Assembly: GCA_963828755.1 (NCBI GenBank)
Contig: CAWHFY010000014.1
Location: 70,572 to 134,571, forward strand
Direction of reading: 5' to 3'
From: WHSW01 sp963828755
GTDB taxonomy: Bacteria; Actinomycetota; Thermoleophilia; Solirubrobacterales; 70-9
DNA: 64,000 nucleotides
The position numbers were made by a program, and so were the translations under genes. This document shows, in pieces, positions 20,175-28,203 of this stretch. Position 1 is the stretch's first letter; the number at the start of each line of letters is the position of its first letter. The notes beneath the pieces were generated by a model. The model worked only from the letters and a program-made list of their open reading frames with translations. It ran no database searches and had not been told where the DNA came from.

Positions 20175-21314
20175 ATGACTTTCGTCGCCACAGACGCCGA
20201 CCGCGCCCAGCTCAGGCGGGCCCTCGAGTTGGCCGAGGGCGGCCGCGGCCGAGTCAGCCCGAACCCGTTGGTCGGCGCGGTGATCACGCGCGACCGCAAG
20301 GTGATCGGCGAGGGCTTTCACGCCGAGCTAGGTGGCGCGCACGCCGAGGTCGCCGCGATCGCCGACTGCGTCGAGCGCGCCGGTGGGCGGAGCGACGCGC
20401 CCGCCGGGGCGACCATGTACGTGAGCCTCGAGCCCTGCGCGCACCAGGGCCGCCAGCCGCCGTGCACCGACGCGATCCTCGCCGCCGGGATCGCCAGGGT
20501 GGTGATCGGCTGTGACGACCCGAGCGAGAAGGCGAACGGGCGCGGCCCGGGCATCCTGCGCGACGAGGGGGTCGAGGTGGACTTCGCCGATGGGGCTGAG
20601 GCAGCGGCCGCACGCCTGCTCGTGCAGCCGTTCCGAAAGCACGCCCGCACCGGCCTGCCGCTGGTCACGCTGAAGTCCGCCGTCAGCCTCGATGGCTTCA
20701 CCGCGACCCCGGGCGGCGACTCGCGCTGGATCTCGGGCCCCGAGAGCCGGGCGCTCGTGCACCGCTGGCGCGCCGACTCCGACGCTGTCGCGGTCGGGAT
20801 CGGGACGGCGCTCGCCGACGACCCGCTGCTCACCGCTCGCGACCTCGACGCCCCGGCGCTGCGCCAGCCGACCCGGGTCGTGTTCGACTCTGCGGCGCGG
20901 CTGCCGCTCGACTCGGCGCTCGTGGGGTCGATCGACGAGGCGCCACTGCTCGTCCTCGCTGGCGCCGACGCGGATCGCTCCCGGGTCGAGGCGCTGCGGG
21001 CCGCGGGTGCCGAGGTGATCGAGCTGGCCGGCGACCGCGGCCGCCGACTCGCCGACGGGCTCGCCGAGCTCGGCCGCCGCGAGTTCACGTCGTTGCTGGT
21101 CGAGGGCGGGGCCGGCCTCGCCGGGGCGCTGCTCGGCGCGGGCGAGGTCGATCGGCTCGAGGTCTTCGTCGCGCCGCTGGTGCTCGGCGGCGGCCTGCCG
21201 CTCGCCGCCGGCCAGGGTCCGGAGCGGGTCGCCGACGCGGCCAAGCCGCTCGCGGTCGAGTGGCGGCGAAGCGGCGACGACATGCTGGCCAGCGCCCGAT
21301 TGCGGGAGTGGTGA
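20175..21314 (+). CDS. ribD: Riboflavin biosynthesis deaminase/reductase RibD
   Basis: 379 residues, bifunctional. The N-terminal pyrimidine deaminase has the zinc motifs HAEVAAI and EPCAHQGRQPPC. The C-terminal RibD reductase domain has LKSAVSLDGFTA, GGDSRWISG and LLVEGGAGLAGALL. It is the first gene of a complete riboflavin operon (ribD-ribE-ribBA-ribH). Its TGA overlaps the next ATG by one base. No FMN riboswitch was recognised upstream. Confidence 0.93.
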   Translation: MTFVATDADRAQLRRALELAEGGRGRVSPNPLVGAVITRDRKVIGEGFHAELGGAHAEVAAIADCVERAGGRSDAPAGATMYVSLEPCAHQGRQPPCTDAILAAGIARVVIGCDDPSEKANGRGPGILRDEGVEVDFADGAEAAAARLLVQPFRKHARTGLPLVTLKSAVSLDGFTATPGGDSRWISGPESRALVHRWRADSDAVAVGIGTALADDPLLTARDLDAPALRQPTRVVFDSAARLPLDSALVGSIDEAPLLVLAGADADRSRVEALRAAGAEVIELAGDRGRRLADGLAELGRREFTSLLVEGGAGLAGALLGAGEVDRLEVFVAPLVLGGGLPLAAGQGPERVADAAKPLAVEWRRSGDDMLASARLREW

Positions 21315-21913
21315 TGTTCACCGGGATCGTCCAAGAGCTGGGAACGGTCGAGGCGCTCGAGCAGGGGGAGGGCGGCGTTCGCCTGCGGATCGCGGCCGCG
21401 CTCAGCGGCGACCTGCGGGAGGGCGACTCGATCGCGGTCTCCGGCGCCTGCCTCACCGCGGCCGCGGTCGCGCCGGCTGCATTCGAGGTCGACGTGATGA
21501 ACCAGACGCTCGGCCTGACGACGATCGGCGCGCTCGTGGCCGGCGACCGGGTCAACCTCGAGGCGGCGCTGCGCGCCGGCGAGCCGCTCGGCGGCCACAT
21601 CGTCCAGGGGCACGTCGACGGGGTCGGCGAGGTTGCCGAGGCGCGCGAGGACGGCTTCGCGCGCCGGGTCCGGATCGTCGTCCCCGAGGGCCTCGAGCGC
21701 TATCTGGTGGAGCACGGCTCGGTCACCGTCGCCGGGGTCAGCCTCACGGTCGCGGCGCTCGCACAGCGCGGCTTCGAGGTCTCGCTGATCCCCGAGACGC
21801 TCGAGCGCACGACCCTCGGCGAGGCCTCCGTGGGATCGCGCCTCAACCTCGAGTTCGACGTGGTCGCCCGTTACGTCGAGCGCCTTCTAGGCTTCAACAA
21901 GGAGACGATCTAA
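21314..21913 (+). CDS. ribE: Riboflavin synthase alpha subunit
   Basis: 199 residues made of two tandem lumazine-binding repeats: MFTGIVQELGTV at the start of the first and GHIVQGHVDGVGEV opening the second, with CLT and SLTV substrate-pocket motifs. Dismutates 6,7-dimethyl-8-ribityllumazine to riboflavin. Start ATG 21314 is adjacent to the ribD stop; TAA 21911-21913 is followed immediately by the ribBA ATG. Confidence 0.93.
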   Translation: MFTGIVQELGTVEALEQGEGGVRLRIAAALSGDLREGDSIAVSGACLTAAAVAPAAFEVDVMNQTLGLTTIGALVAGDRVNLEAALRAGEPLGGHIVQGHVDGVGEVAEAREDGFARRVRIVVPEGLERYLVEHGSVTVAGVSLTVAALAQRGFEVSLIPETLERTTLGEASVGSRLNLEFDVVARYVERLLGFNKETI

Positions 21914-23240
21914 ATGGCTGACCGACTCGAGACGACACCCCGCACCCCCGGAGGCGAAGCCGAGGAGGTGGCGGGCGTATTTTCGACGATCGAAGAGGCG
22001 ATCGACGACATCCGTCGCGGCCGCATGGTCGTCGTCTGTGACGATGAGACCCGGGAGAACGAGGGCGACCTCACGATGGCGGCCCAGTTCGCCACCCCCG
22101 AGGCGATCAACTTCATGGCCAAGGAGGGGCGCGGCCTGATCTGCCTGACGCTGACCGGCGAGCGCTGCGACGAGCTCGGCCTCAACCTGATGGCGGCCAA
22201 GAACGAGGCTCCGTTGCAGACCGCGTTCACGGTCTCGGTCGAGGCGCGCGAGGGCGTCACCACCGGGATTTCGGCGGCCGACCGCGCCCACACGATCCAG
22301 GTCGCAATCGACGGGCGATCCACCCCGGAGTCGCTGGTGCAGCCGGGCCACGTCTTCCCGCTGCGGGCCAAGGACGGCGGCGTGCTCGAGCGCGCCGGGC
22401 AGACCGAGGCCTCGGTCGACCTCGCCCGGCTCGCCGGCCTCAACCCGGCCGGCGTCATCTGCGAGATCATGAACGACGACGGGACGATGGCCCGCGTTCC
22501 CGACCTGGTGCCCGTACTGCGAGCGCCACGACCTCAAGATGATCACGGTCGCTGACCTGATCGCCTATCGGCGGCGCACCGAGCGGCTGGTCGAGCGGGT
22601 CGTCGCGACCAAGCTCCCGACCGCGTTCGGCGAGTTCACGGCGGTCGGCTACCGCTCGCTGCTCGACGAGAAGCACCACGTCGCGATGGTCAAGGGCAAC
22701 GTCTCCGGGGCCGAGGACGTGCTCGTCCGCGTGCACTCCGAGTGCCTGACCGGCGACGTCTTCCACTCGCTGCGCTGCGATTGCGGCGAGCAGCTCGAGG
22801 CGGCGATGGCGATGATCGAGAAGCAGGGCTCCGGGGTGTTGCTCTACCTCTCGCAGGAGGGGCGGGGGATCGGCCTGCTCAACAAGCTGCGCGCCTACAA
22901 GCTGCAGGAGGAGGGCCTCGACACGGTCGACGCCAACCTGAAGCTCGGCCTGCCGGCCGACCTGCGCGACTACGGGATCGGCGCTCAGATCCTCGTCGAC
23001 CTCGGCCTGACCAGCATCCGCATCCTCACCAACAACCCGAAGAAGATCCACGGGCTGGAGGGCTACGGGCTGTCGGTCGCCGAGCAGGTGCCGATCCAGT
23101 CGGTCCCCAACCCGCACAACCAGGAGTACCTGAACGCGAAGCGCGACAAGATGGGCCACGTGCTGCACCACCAGGGCCTGCCGCTCGACGAGGAGCTGAT
23201 CCACGACGAGCGCGAGGCGGAGGGCTGGGAGCTTGGCTGA
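21914..23240 (+). CDS. ribBA: Bifunctional DHBP synthase / GTP cyclohydrolase II (one frame break)
   Basis: N-terminal RibB domain with DDETRENEGDL, then GVTTGISAADRA and QPGHVFPLRAKDGG; C-terminal RibA domain with HSECLTGDVFHSLRCDCG (zinc Cys) and SQEGRGIGL. The two halves are in different frames, separated near 22510 by one extra C in GTGCCCGTAC. The first ~24 residues (TTPRTPGGEAEEVAG) are an extension encoded by a copy of element A; the domain proper begins at FSTIEEAIDDIRRG. Repaired length is about 441 residues. Confidence 0.9.
21943..21975 (+). repeat. Element A copy A2, inside ribBA
   Basis: CCCCCGGAGGCGAAGCCGAG and the following GAGGTGGCGGG match the smc copy at 38901-38933 almost base for base. 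It is translated as RTPGGEAEEVAG in the N-terminal extension of RibBA. Confidence 0.7.
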
Positions 23241-23712
23241 GTTCGCGATCTGCGTCGCGACGTTCTACGAGGACCTGGCCGAGCGGCTCGCCAACTCGGC
23301 GACCGAGGCGTTCGTCGAGGCCGGGGTCGGGCCGACCTCGGTCCACGCGTTCGAGGTTCCCGGCGCGTTCGAGCTCCCGTACGCGGCGAAGCTGTGCGCC
23401 GATTCGGGCCGCTTCGAAGGCGTCGCCTGCCTCGGCGTCGTGATCCGCGGCGAGACCGACCACTACGACTTCGTCTGCGGCGAGTCCGCGCGCGGGATCC
23501 AGGACGTGCAGCTGCGCACCGGCGTTCCGTGCTCGTTCGGGGTCATCACCTGCGACACCCGCGAGCAGGCCGAGGCCCGCGCCGGAGGCGACAAGCGCGA
23601 CCAGGGGCGCAACGCCGCGCTCGCCGTTCTGCGCAGCGCCGAGCTGCGCGCCAAGCTCTCTGGTGACGAGCAACTAGCAACCAGCAACTTCCTCGCTACC
23701 ATCCCACGCCTC
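23233..23712 (+). CDS. ribH: 6,7-dimethyl-8-ribityllumazine synthase (runs on into rpmB)
   Basis: Penultimate enzyme of riboflavin synthesis. Starts at TTG 23233, overlapping the ribBA stop. AFEVPGAFELPYAAK and LGVVIRGETDHYDFVC are the family signatures, followed by PCSFGVITCDTREQA and the catalytic-loop region. There is no stop in this frame before the L28 gene, so the frame reads straight into rpmB. A TAG in the +1 frame at 23675-23677, inside a heptamer array, is the likely true stop if one base has been added upstream. Confidence 0.82.
23670..23690 (+). repeat. Heptamer tandem array (GCAACTA type)
   Basis: Three 7-nt units, GCAACTA, GCAACCA and GCAACTT, between ribH and rpmB. The 21-nt length keeps the ribH-rpmB frame open. 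Its AT content is much higher than the flanks. Confidence 0.55.
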
Positions 23713-23904
23713 ATGGCCAAGGTCTGCTTCAACTGCGGCAAGAAGCCCGCGTTCGGGAACTCGCGCAGCCACTCGATGGTCGCCACCCGGCGCCGCTTCA
23801 ACCCGAACCTGCAGAAGGTCCGGATCGACGACGGCGGGAGCCCCCGCCGCGTCTACGTGTGCACCCGCTGCCTGAAGGCGGGCAAGGTCCAAAAGCACGC
23901 GTAA
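23713..23904 (+). CDS. rpmB: 50S ribosomal protein L28 (zinc-binding form)
   Basis: 63 residues from ATG 23713. The two Cys pairs CFNCGKKPAFG and CTRCLKAGK are those of the zinc-binding C+ form of L28. Basic SHSMVATRRRFNPNLQKV is typical. It is in the same frame as ribH without an intervening stop, so a fused ORF exists in this sequence; L28 is normally made alone. Confidence 0.9.
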   Translation: MAKVCFNCGKKPAFGNSRSHSMVATRRRFNPNLQKVRIDDGGSPRRVYVCTRCLKAGKVQKHA

Positions 23905-23928
23905 CCGGTCCTCGGCCGCCCCGGGGCG

Positions 23929-23941
23929 TAGTCTGCGCGCC
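23929..23941 (+). promoter_or_regulatory. Leaderless promoter -10 box for fakA
   Basis: TAGTCT at 23929-23934, 7 nt, then GTG 23942, in the short gap after rpmB. Confidence 0.5.
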
Positions 23942-25622
23942 GTGCCGGACTCATCGATCGTTCGCTTTCGCCACGTCGTCGGCGTCGCACTCGCCCATCT
24001 CGAGAAGCGGCGCGAGGAGATCAACGATCTGAACGTGTTCCCGGTCGCCGACGGCGATACCGGGGACAACATGGCGCTGACGATGCGCCACGTGCTCGAC
24101 GAGCTCGACGAGCTCGAGCGCAGCGCCGACGGCGACCCCCGTCGGCCGGAGATCGTGCGCGAGGTTGCGCGTGCGGCGCTGATGGGGGCGCGCGGCAACT
24201 CGGGCGTGATCCTGAGCCAGATCGTCCGCGGCGCGGCGGAGAAGGTCGCGACTCCGCCCGGCCGGCTGATCGACCCGGAGCTGATCGAGGCTGCGCTCAC
24301 CAACGCCAGCGAGGCTGCCTACGCCTCGGTGCGCGACCCGGCCGAGGGCACGATGCTGACCGTGATCCGGGTGATGGCCGACGCGGTCGCCGCCCGCCGT
24401 GCCGAGTGGAGCGCGGCGAGCGGGTCGAAACGCTCACGGGCGGCATCCTGGCTCCGCGGGCGCCTCGATCCCGACGCCTCCGCCGCCGAGCAGAACGCGC
24501 TCTTGGCCGAGATGCTCGCCACCGCGCTGTTCGCCGGCGAGGAGGCGGTTCGTCACACGCCCGAGCAGCTCCCCGCGTTGGCCGCGGCCGGGGTGGATGC
24601 CGACGCCGGAGCCCTGGGACTGGTGGTGATCATCGGCGGGATGATCGCCGGGCTCGCGGGCGAGCAGGTCCAGCTGCCCGAGATCCCGCACTACGCCGCC
24701 GCCCGCCTCGACCAGGTTCACCACGCCGACTCGGCGTTCCGCTGGTGCACCAACTTCATCGTCACCGGCAGCGAGCTCGACGGCGACTCCTACGTCGCCG
24801 GGCTCGAGCGGATCGGCGACTCGGTCCTCGTCGTCGGCGACCGGGCGACGCTGAAGATCCATGTCCACACCGACGATCCCGACGCGGCCAAAGCGCTGTT
24901 TGCCGGAGCCGGCGAGGTCAGCCGCGAGGACATCGCCGACATGCACGAGCAGGTGGCGGGGCAGCGCCAACGGCTCGGCTCCGGACGCTCGGGGGTCGTC
25001 GCCGTCGCCAGCGGCGAGGGGATGCGGCGGCATGTTCCAGAGCCTCGGGGCGCTGGTCGTCGACGGCGGCCCGACTCTGAACCCGCCGACCAAGGATCTG
25101 CTCGCCGGGATCGATGCCTGCGTCGCCGACGAGGTGATCGTGCTCCCGAACTCGTCGAACGTGCGGATGGCGGCCGAGGAGGCGGCGCGGCTCGCGGCCA
25201 AGAACGGGCGCGAGGTGATCGTCGTTGCCTCCGACTCCCAACAGGGCTCGCTCGCGGCGCTGGTCGAGTTCGACCCGGGCGAGACCGCGGGCGCGAACGC
25301 CGAGCGGCTCGATGCCGGGCTCGGCGAGGTCCGGGTCGGCGCCGTCGCGCCGGCCGCCCGCGACGACGCCGAGGGCCGCTTTCGCCGTGGCGACTCGGTG
25401 GGCTTCGCCGATGGCGAGCTGGTCGCCTGGGGCGGGGCGGGCACGACGCTGATCGAGACCGTCGCGGCGCTCACCGACGATGCGGAGATCGTCACCGTGA
25501 TCGAGGGGGCCGAGGCGCCGATCGCGCTGGCGGAGCTGCAGCTGGAGCTGGACGACGGGATCGAGCTCGAGCTCCAGCGCGGCGGCACCCCGAACTATTC
25601 CTGGCTGATCGCCGTTCAGTGA
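23942..25622 (+). CDS. fakA: DhaL/DegV-type kinase, FakA (YloV) family (one frame break)
   Basis: The N-terminal DhaL-like ATP-binding domain has NVFPVADGDTGDNM and GARGNSGVILSQ. A central region follows with FIVTGSELDGDSY and ATLKIHVHTDDP. The C-terminal DegV-like part has LPNSSNVRMAAEEA. In Staphylococcus the FakA/FakB system phosphorylates exogenous fatty acids. The rpmB-fakA-recG neighbourhood is shared with Firmicutes and supports the identification. The frame breaks near 25030 at GGGATGCGGCGGCATG. Repaired length is about 560 residues. No fakB is in the window. Confidence 0.78.
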
Positions 25623-25638
25623 CCCGGTCGGCGCGGCG

Positions 25639-26367
25639 ATGACGCTGCTCGATGACGTGATCGAAGCCCATGGCGGTCGCGCCGCCTGGGAGCGCGCCCG
25701 CGCCGTCCGCGCCCGGGTCCGCTGCGGCGGGCTGCTGTTGCGGACGAGGCTGCCCGGCAACCGCTTCCGCGAGGGTCTGGTCGAGGGGCGGATCGGCGAG
25801 CCGGTCTCGTCGGCGGGGCCGTTCCCGCGCGCCGGGGTCCACGGCGTCTTCGACCACGGCGCGGTCCGGCTCGAGACCGACGACGGCGAGTTGCTCGAGT
25901 CGCGCGAGCACCCGCGCGAGCTCTTCTTCGGGCCCAGCGGCCTGCGGCGCAATCTGCGCTGGGACGCGCTCGACGCCACCTACTTCGCCGGCTACGCGTG
26001 GTGGAACTACCTCAACGCCCCGTATCTCCTTGCCCGTGAGGACGTACGGGTCGCCGAGATCGAGCCGTGGGACCAGCGCGGCGAGACCTGGCGCCGGCTC
26101 GAGGCTCGCTTCCCCGCGGGTCTCGACACGCACTCGCCGGTGCAGACGTTCTACTTCGACTCGGCGCTGATGCTGCGCCGCCACGACTACGTCGCCGAGG
26201 TCGTCGGCCGGTGGGCGCGCGCCGCCCACATGTGCGCCGACCACGTCGAGGCCGGCGGTCTGACCTTCCCGACCCGGCGCTGGGTGCGCCCGATCGGCCC
26301 GGGTAATCGACCGCTACCCGCGCCGACCCTGGTCAGCCTGCAACTGTTCGAGATCGAGGTCGAATGA
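25639..26367 (+). CDS. Conserved hypothetical protein
   Basis: 242 residues starting MTLLDDVIEAHGGRAAWERA, an opening shared by many lipid-binding, LolA/LppX-like or DUF-type proteins that lack a signal peptide. No catalytic motif is recognised. Aromatic-rich segments (YFAGYAWWNYLNAPYLL, FYFDSALMLRRHDYVAE) suggest a beta-rich fold around a hydrophobic cavity. Its stop overlaps the ATG of the GST-like gene. Confidence 0.6.
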   Translation: MTLLDDVIEAHGGRAAWERARAVRARVRCGGLLLRTRLPGNRFREGLVEGRIGEPVSSAGPFPRAGVHGVFDHGAVRLETDDGELLESREHPRELFFGPSGLRRNLRWDALDATYFAGYAWWNYLNAPYLLAREDVRVAEIEPWDQRGETWRRLEARFPAGLDTHSPVQTFYFDSALMLRRHDYVAEVVGRWARAAHMCADHVEAGGLTFPTRRWVRPIGPGNRPLPAPTLVSLQLFEIEVE

Positions 26368-27137
26368 ACGACGAGCGACACGACAAGCCCATCCTCTGGC
26401 ACATCCCGGTCTCGCACTACAGCGAGAAGGCTCGCTGGGCGCTCGCCTACAAGTCCGTCGAGCACGAGCGTCGGGCGCCGCCGCCGGGGGTCCACATCCC
26501 GGTCGCGATCGCGCTCACCCGGAGCTTGCGCCCGACGTTCCCGGTCCTGCAGCTCGACGGCCGCGGGATCGGCGACTCGACCGCGATCATCGCGGCGCTC
26601 GAGGAGCGCTACGCGGACCGGCCCTCGCTCTATCCGACCGACCCGGGCGAGCGCCGCCGGGCGCTCGAGCTCGAGGACTACTTCGACGAGCAGCTCGGCC
26701 CGCAGATCCGCCTGCTCGCCTGGCACGAGCTGATCGGCGACTCGGGAAACGGCATGGGCCCGGTCGCGGCGGCGACGCTCCCCGAGCGCCTGCGCGACGT
26801 CGCCCCACTGCGCGCCGCGCTGACCGCCTACGGCGAGCTCTACGTGAAGCTGCGCTTCCGCGTCTCCAGCGACGAGCGCGCCGCCGCCGCGCGCACCGCC
26901 GTGCTGGCCGCGTTCGACCGACTCGAGCGCGAGCTCGACGGCCGCGAGTATCTGGTCGGCGACGGGTTCACGGTGGCCGACCTCACCGCGGCCTCCCTCT
27001 TCTATCCGCTCGTCCTGCCGCCCGAGGGGCCGCAGATCCTCACCGAGCTGTCACCGCGGTTCGCCGAGTTCGTGACGCCGCTCGAACCGCGTCCCGGTTA
27101 CGCGTACATCGCGCGCATGTTCGCCGAGCATCGGTAG
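26364..27137 (+). CDS. Glutathione S-transferase family protein
   Basis: 257 residues. N-terminal thioredoxin-like domain with SHYSEKARWAL (active-site Ser region) and GDSTAI (the glutathione gamma-Glu site), then an all-alpha C-terminal domain with LVGDGFTVADLTAAS. Actinobacteria usually make mycothiol rather than glutathione, so the physiological thiol is uncertain. Translationally coupled (ATGA) to the hypothetical gene before it. Confidence 0.75.
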   Translation: MNDERHDKPILWHIPVSHYSEKARWALAYKSVEHERRAPPPGVHIPVAIALTRSLRPTFPVLQLDGRGIGDSTAIIAALEERYADRPSLYPTDPGERRRALELEDYFDEQLGPQIRLLAWHELIGDSGNGMGPVAAATLPERLRDVAPLRAALTAYGELYVKLRFRVSSDERAAAARTAVLAAFDRLERELDGREYLVGDGFTVADLTAASLFYPLVLPPEGPQILTELSPRFAEFVTPLEPRPGYAYIARMFAEHR

Positions 27138-27176
27138 GGCTTCGCCGCTCGCCTCCGAGCCGATCCATCCCTGCCT

Positions 27177-27197
27177 CGAGCGCCGAGCGCCGAGCGC
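27177..27197 (+). repeat. Heptamer tandem array (CGAGCGC type)
   Basis: Three perfect CGAGCGC units in the gap between the convergent GST-like and DUF427 genes. The unit is the reverse complement, up to rotation, of the CGCTCGG unit in the array at 42017-42058. Confidence 0.55.
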
Positions 27198-27204
27198 CCG
27201 AGCT

Positions 27205-27688
27205 CTACCACCCCTCGGTCCCCGGCTCCCCTTTGAACGGCCCCTCGATCTCATCCGTGACCCAGCCGCCGTAGAAGCCGCCGCCCTGCGGGCGGACGCG
27301 CTCGTCGTCGAGGTAGGCGGCATCGACGCGGCCGGCGTAGAAGGCGATGTGGTCGCGCAGCTCGGCGTAGGCCTCGTTCGGCTCCGGGTAGTGCCAAGCC
27401 GCCGCCGCCGAGGCCGCCCCGTCGACCTCCAGGTCGAAGTAGTGAGCGCGGCCCTTCCACTCGCAGAGCGGTGTGCGTCCCGGGCGCCTCGCGCAGCAAA
27501 TCGGCGCGGACGTCGGCGACGGGGATGTAGATCGTCGGCGGGCTCGCCGTCTCGAGCACCCGCAGGGCTCGCTCGGAGTCCGCGATCGTCTCGCCGCCAT
27601 GCTCGACGCGGACCCTGCGGCCGACCGGCTCGACCCGGGGCGGGCGCGGGTAGTCCCAGACGGATTCCTTCGCTCTCGCCGAGCTCAA
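27205..27688 (-). CDS. DUF427 family protein (one frame break)
   Basis: About 160 residues on the minus strand from TTG 27688. The N-terminal ESVWDYPRPPRVEPV and central GETIADSERALRVLE are characteristic of DUF427, and after a frame break near 27483 the family sequence resumes (CEWKGRAHYFDLEV, GWVTDEIEGPFKGEPG). The fold is small and beta-rich; function unknown. It follows the RidA-like gene with a 10-nt gap and is probably co-transcribed with it. Confidence 0.72.
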
Positions 27689-27698
27689 CCGGCGCTCT

Positions 27699-28175
27699 TC
27701 ACTCGATCTCGACGATCGCCTCGATCTCGACCGGGACGTCGAACGGCAGCTGCCCGGCGCCGATCGCCGAGCGCGCGTGGCGGCCGGCGGGATCGCCCCA
27801 GAGGTCGAGCACGAGGTCGGTGAAGCCGTTGATCACGGCCGGCGGCTTGTCGAAGCCGGGCGCGCACTGGACCAGCCCGAGCGCCTTGACCCAGCTGGTC
27901 ACCCGGCCGAGCTCGCCGAGCTCGGCCTTCAGCGAGGCGAGGATGGAGAGCGTCGTCAGCCGCGCCGCCTCCTGGCCCTGCTCGACCGTGAGCTCGCCGC
28001 CGACCCGGCCCGTCATCAGCACCTCGGCCCCGTCCATCGGCAGGTGGCCGGAGACGTAGGCGTGCGGGCCGCTCACGTGCACGAGGTCGAACTTGAACTC
28101 GACCCCGGGCGGCGGCGCGAACGGGTCCGGCAGCTGCAGCCCTCGCTCGGCCAGGCGATCCTCGATCGATCCCAT
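27699..28175 (-). CDS. RidA (YjgF/UK114) family protein
   Basis: 158 residues. RidA proteins hydrolyse reactive enamine/imine intermediates of PLP enzymes. VHVSGPHAYVSGHLPMDG and the later VNGFTDLVLDLWGDPAGRHARSAIG (shortened here) match the family, including an Arg in the position that binds the carboxylate. It belongs to the longer RidA-like subgroup. Divergent from recG. Confidence 0.75.
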   Translation of the reverse strand: MGSIEDRLAERGLQLPDPFAPPPGVEFKFDLVHVSGPHAYVSGHLPMDGAEVLMTGRVGGELTVEQGQEAARLTTLSILASLKAELGELGRVTSWVKALGLVQCAPGFDKPPAVINGFTDLVLDLWGDPAGRHARSAIGAGQLPFDVPVEIEAIVEIE

Positions 28176-28203
28176 CCAAGCTGGAATCTACCCTCTGGCC
28201 GCA

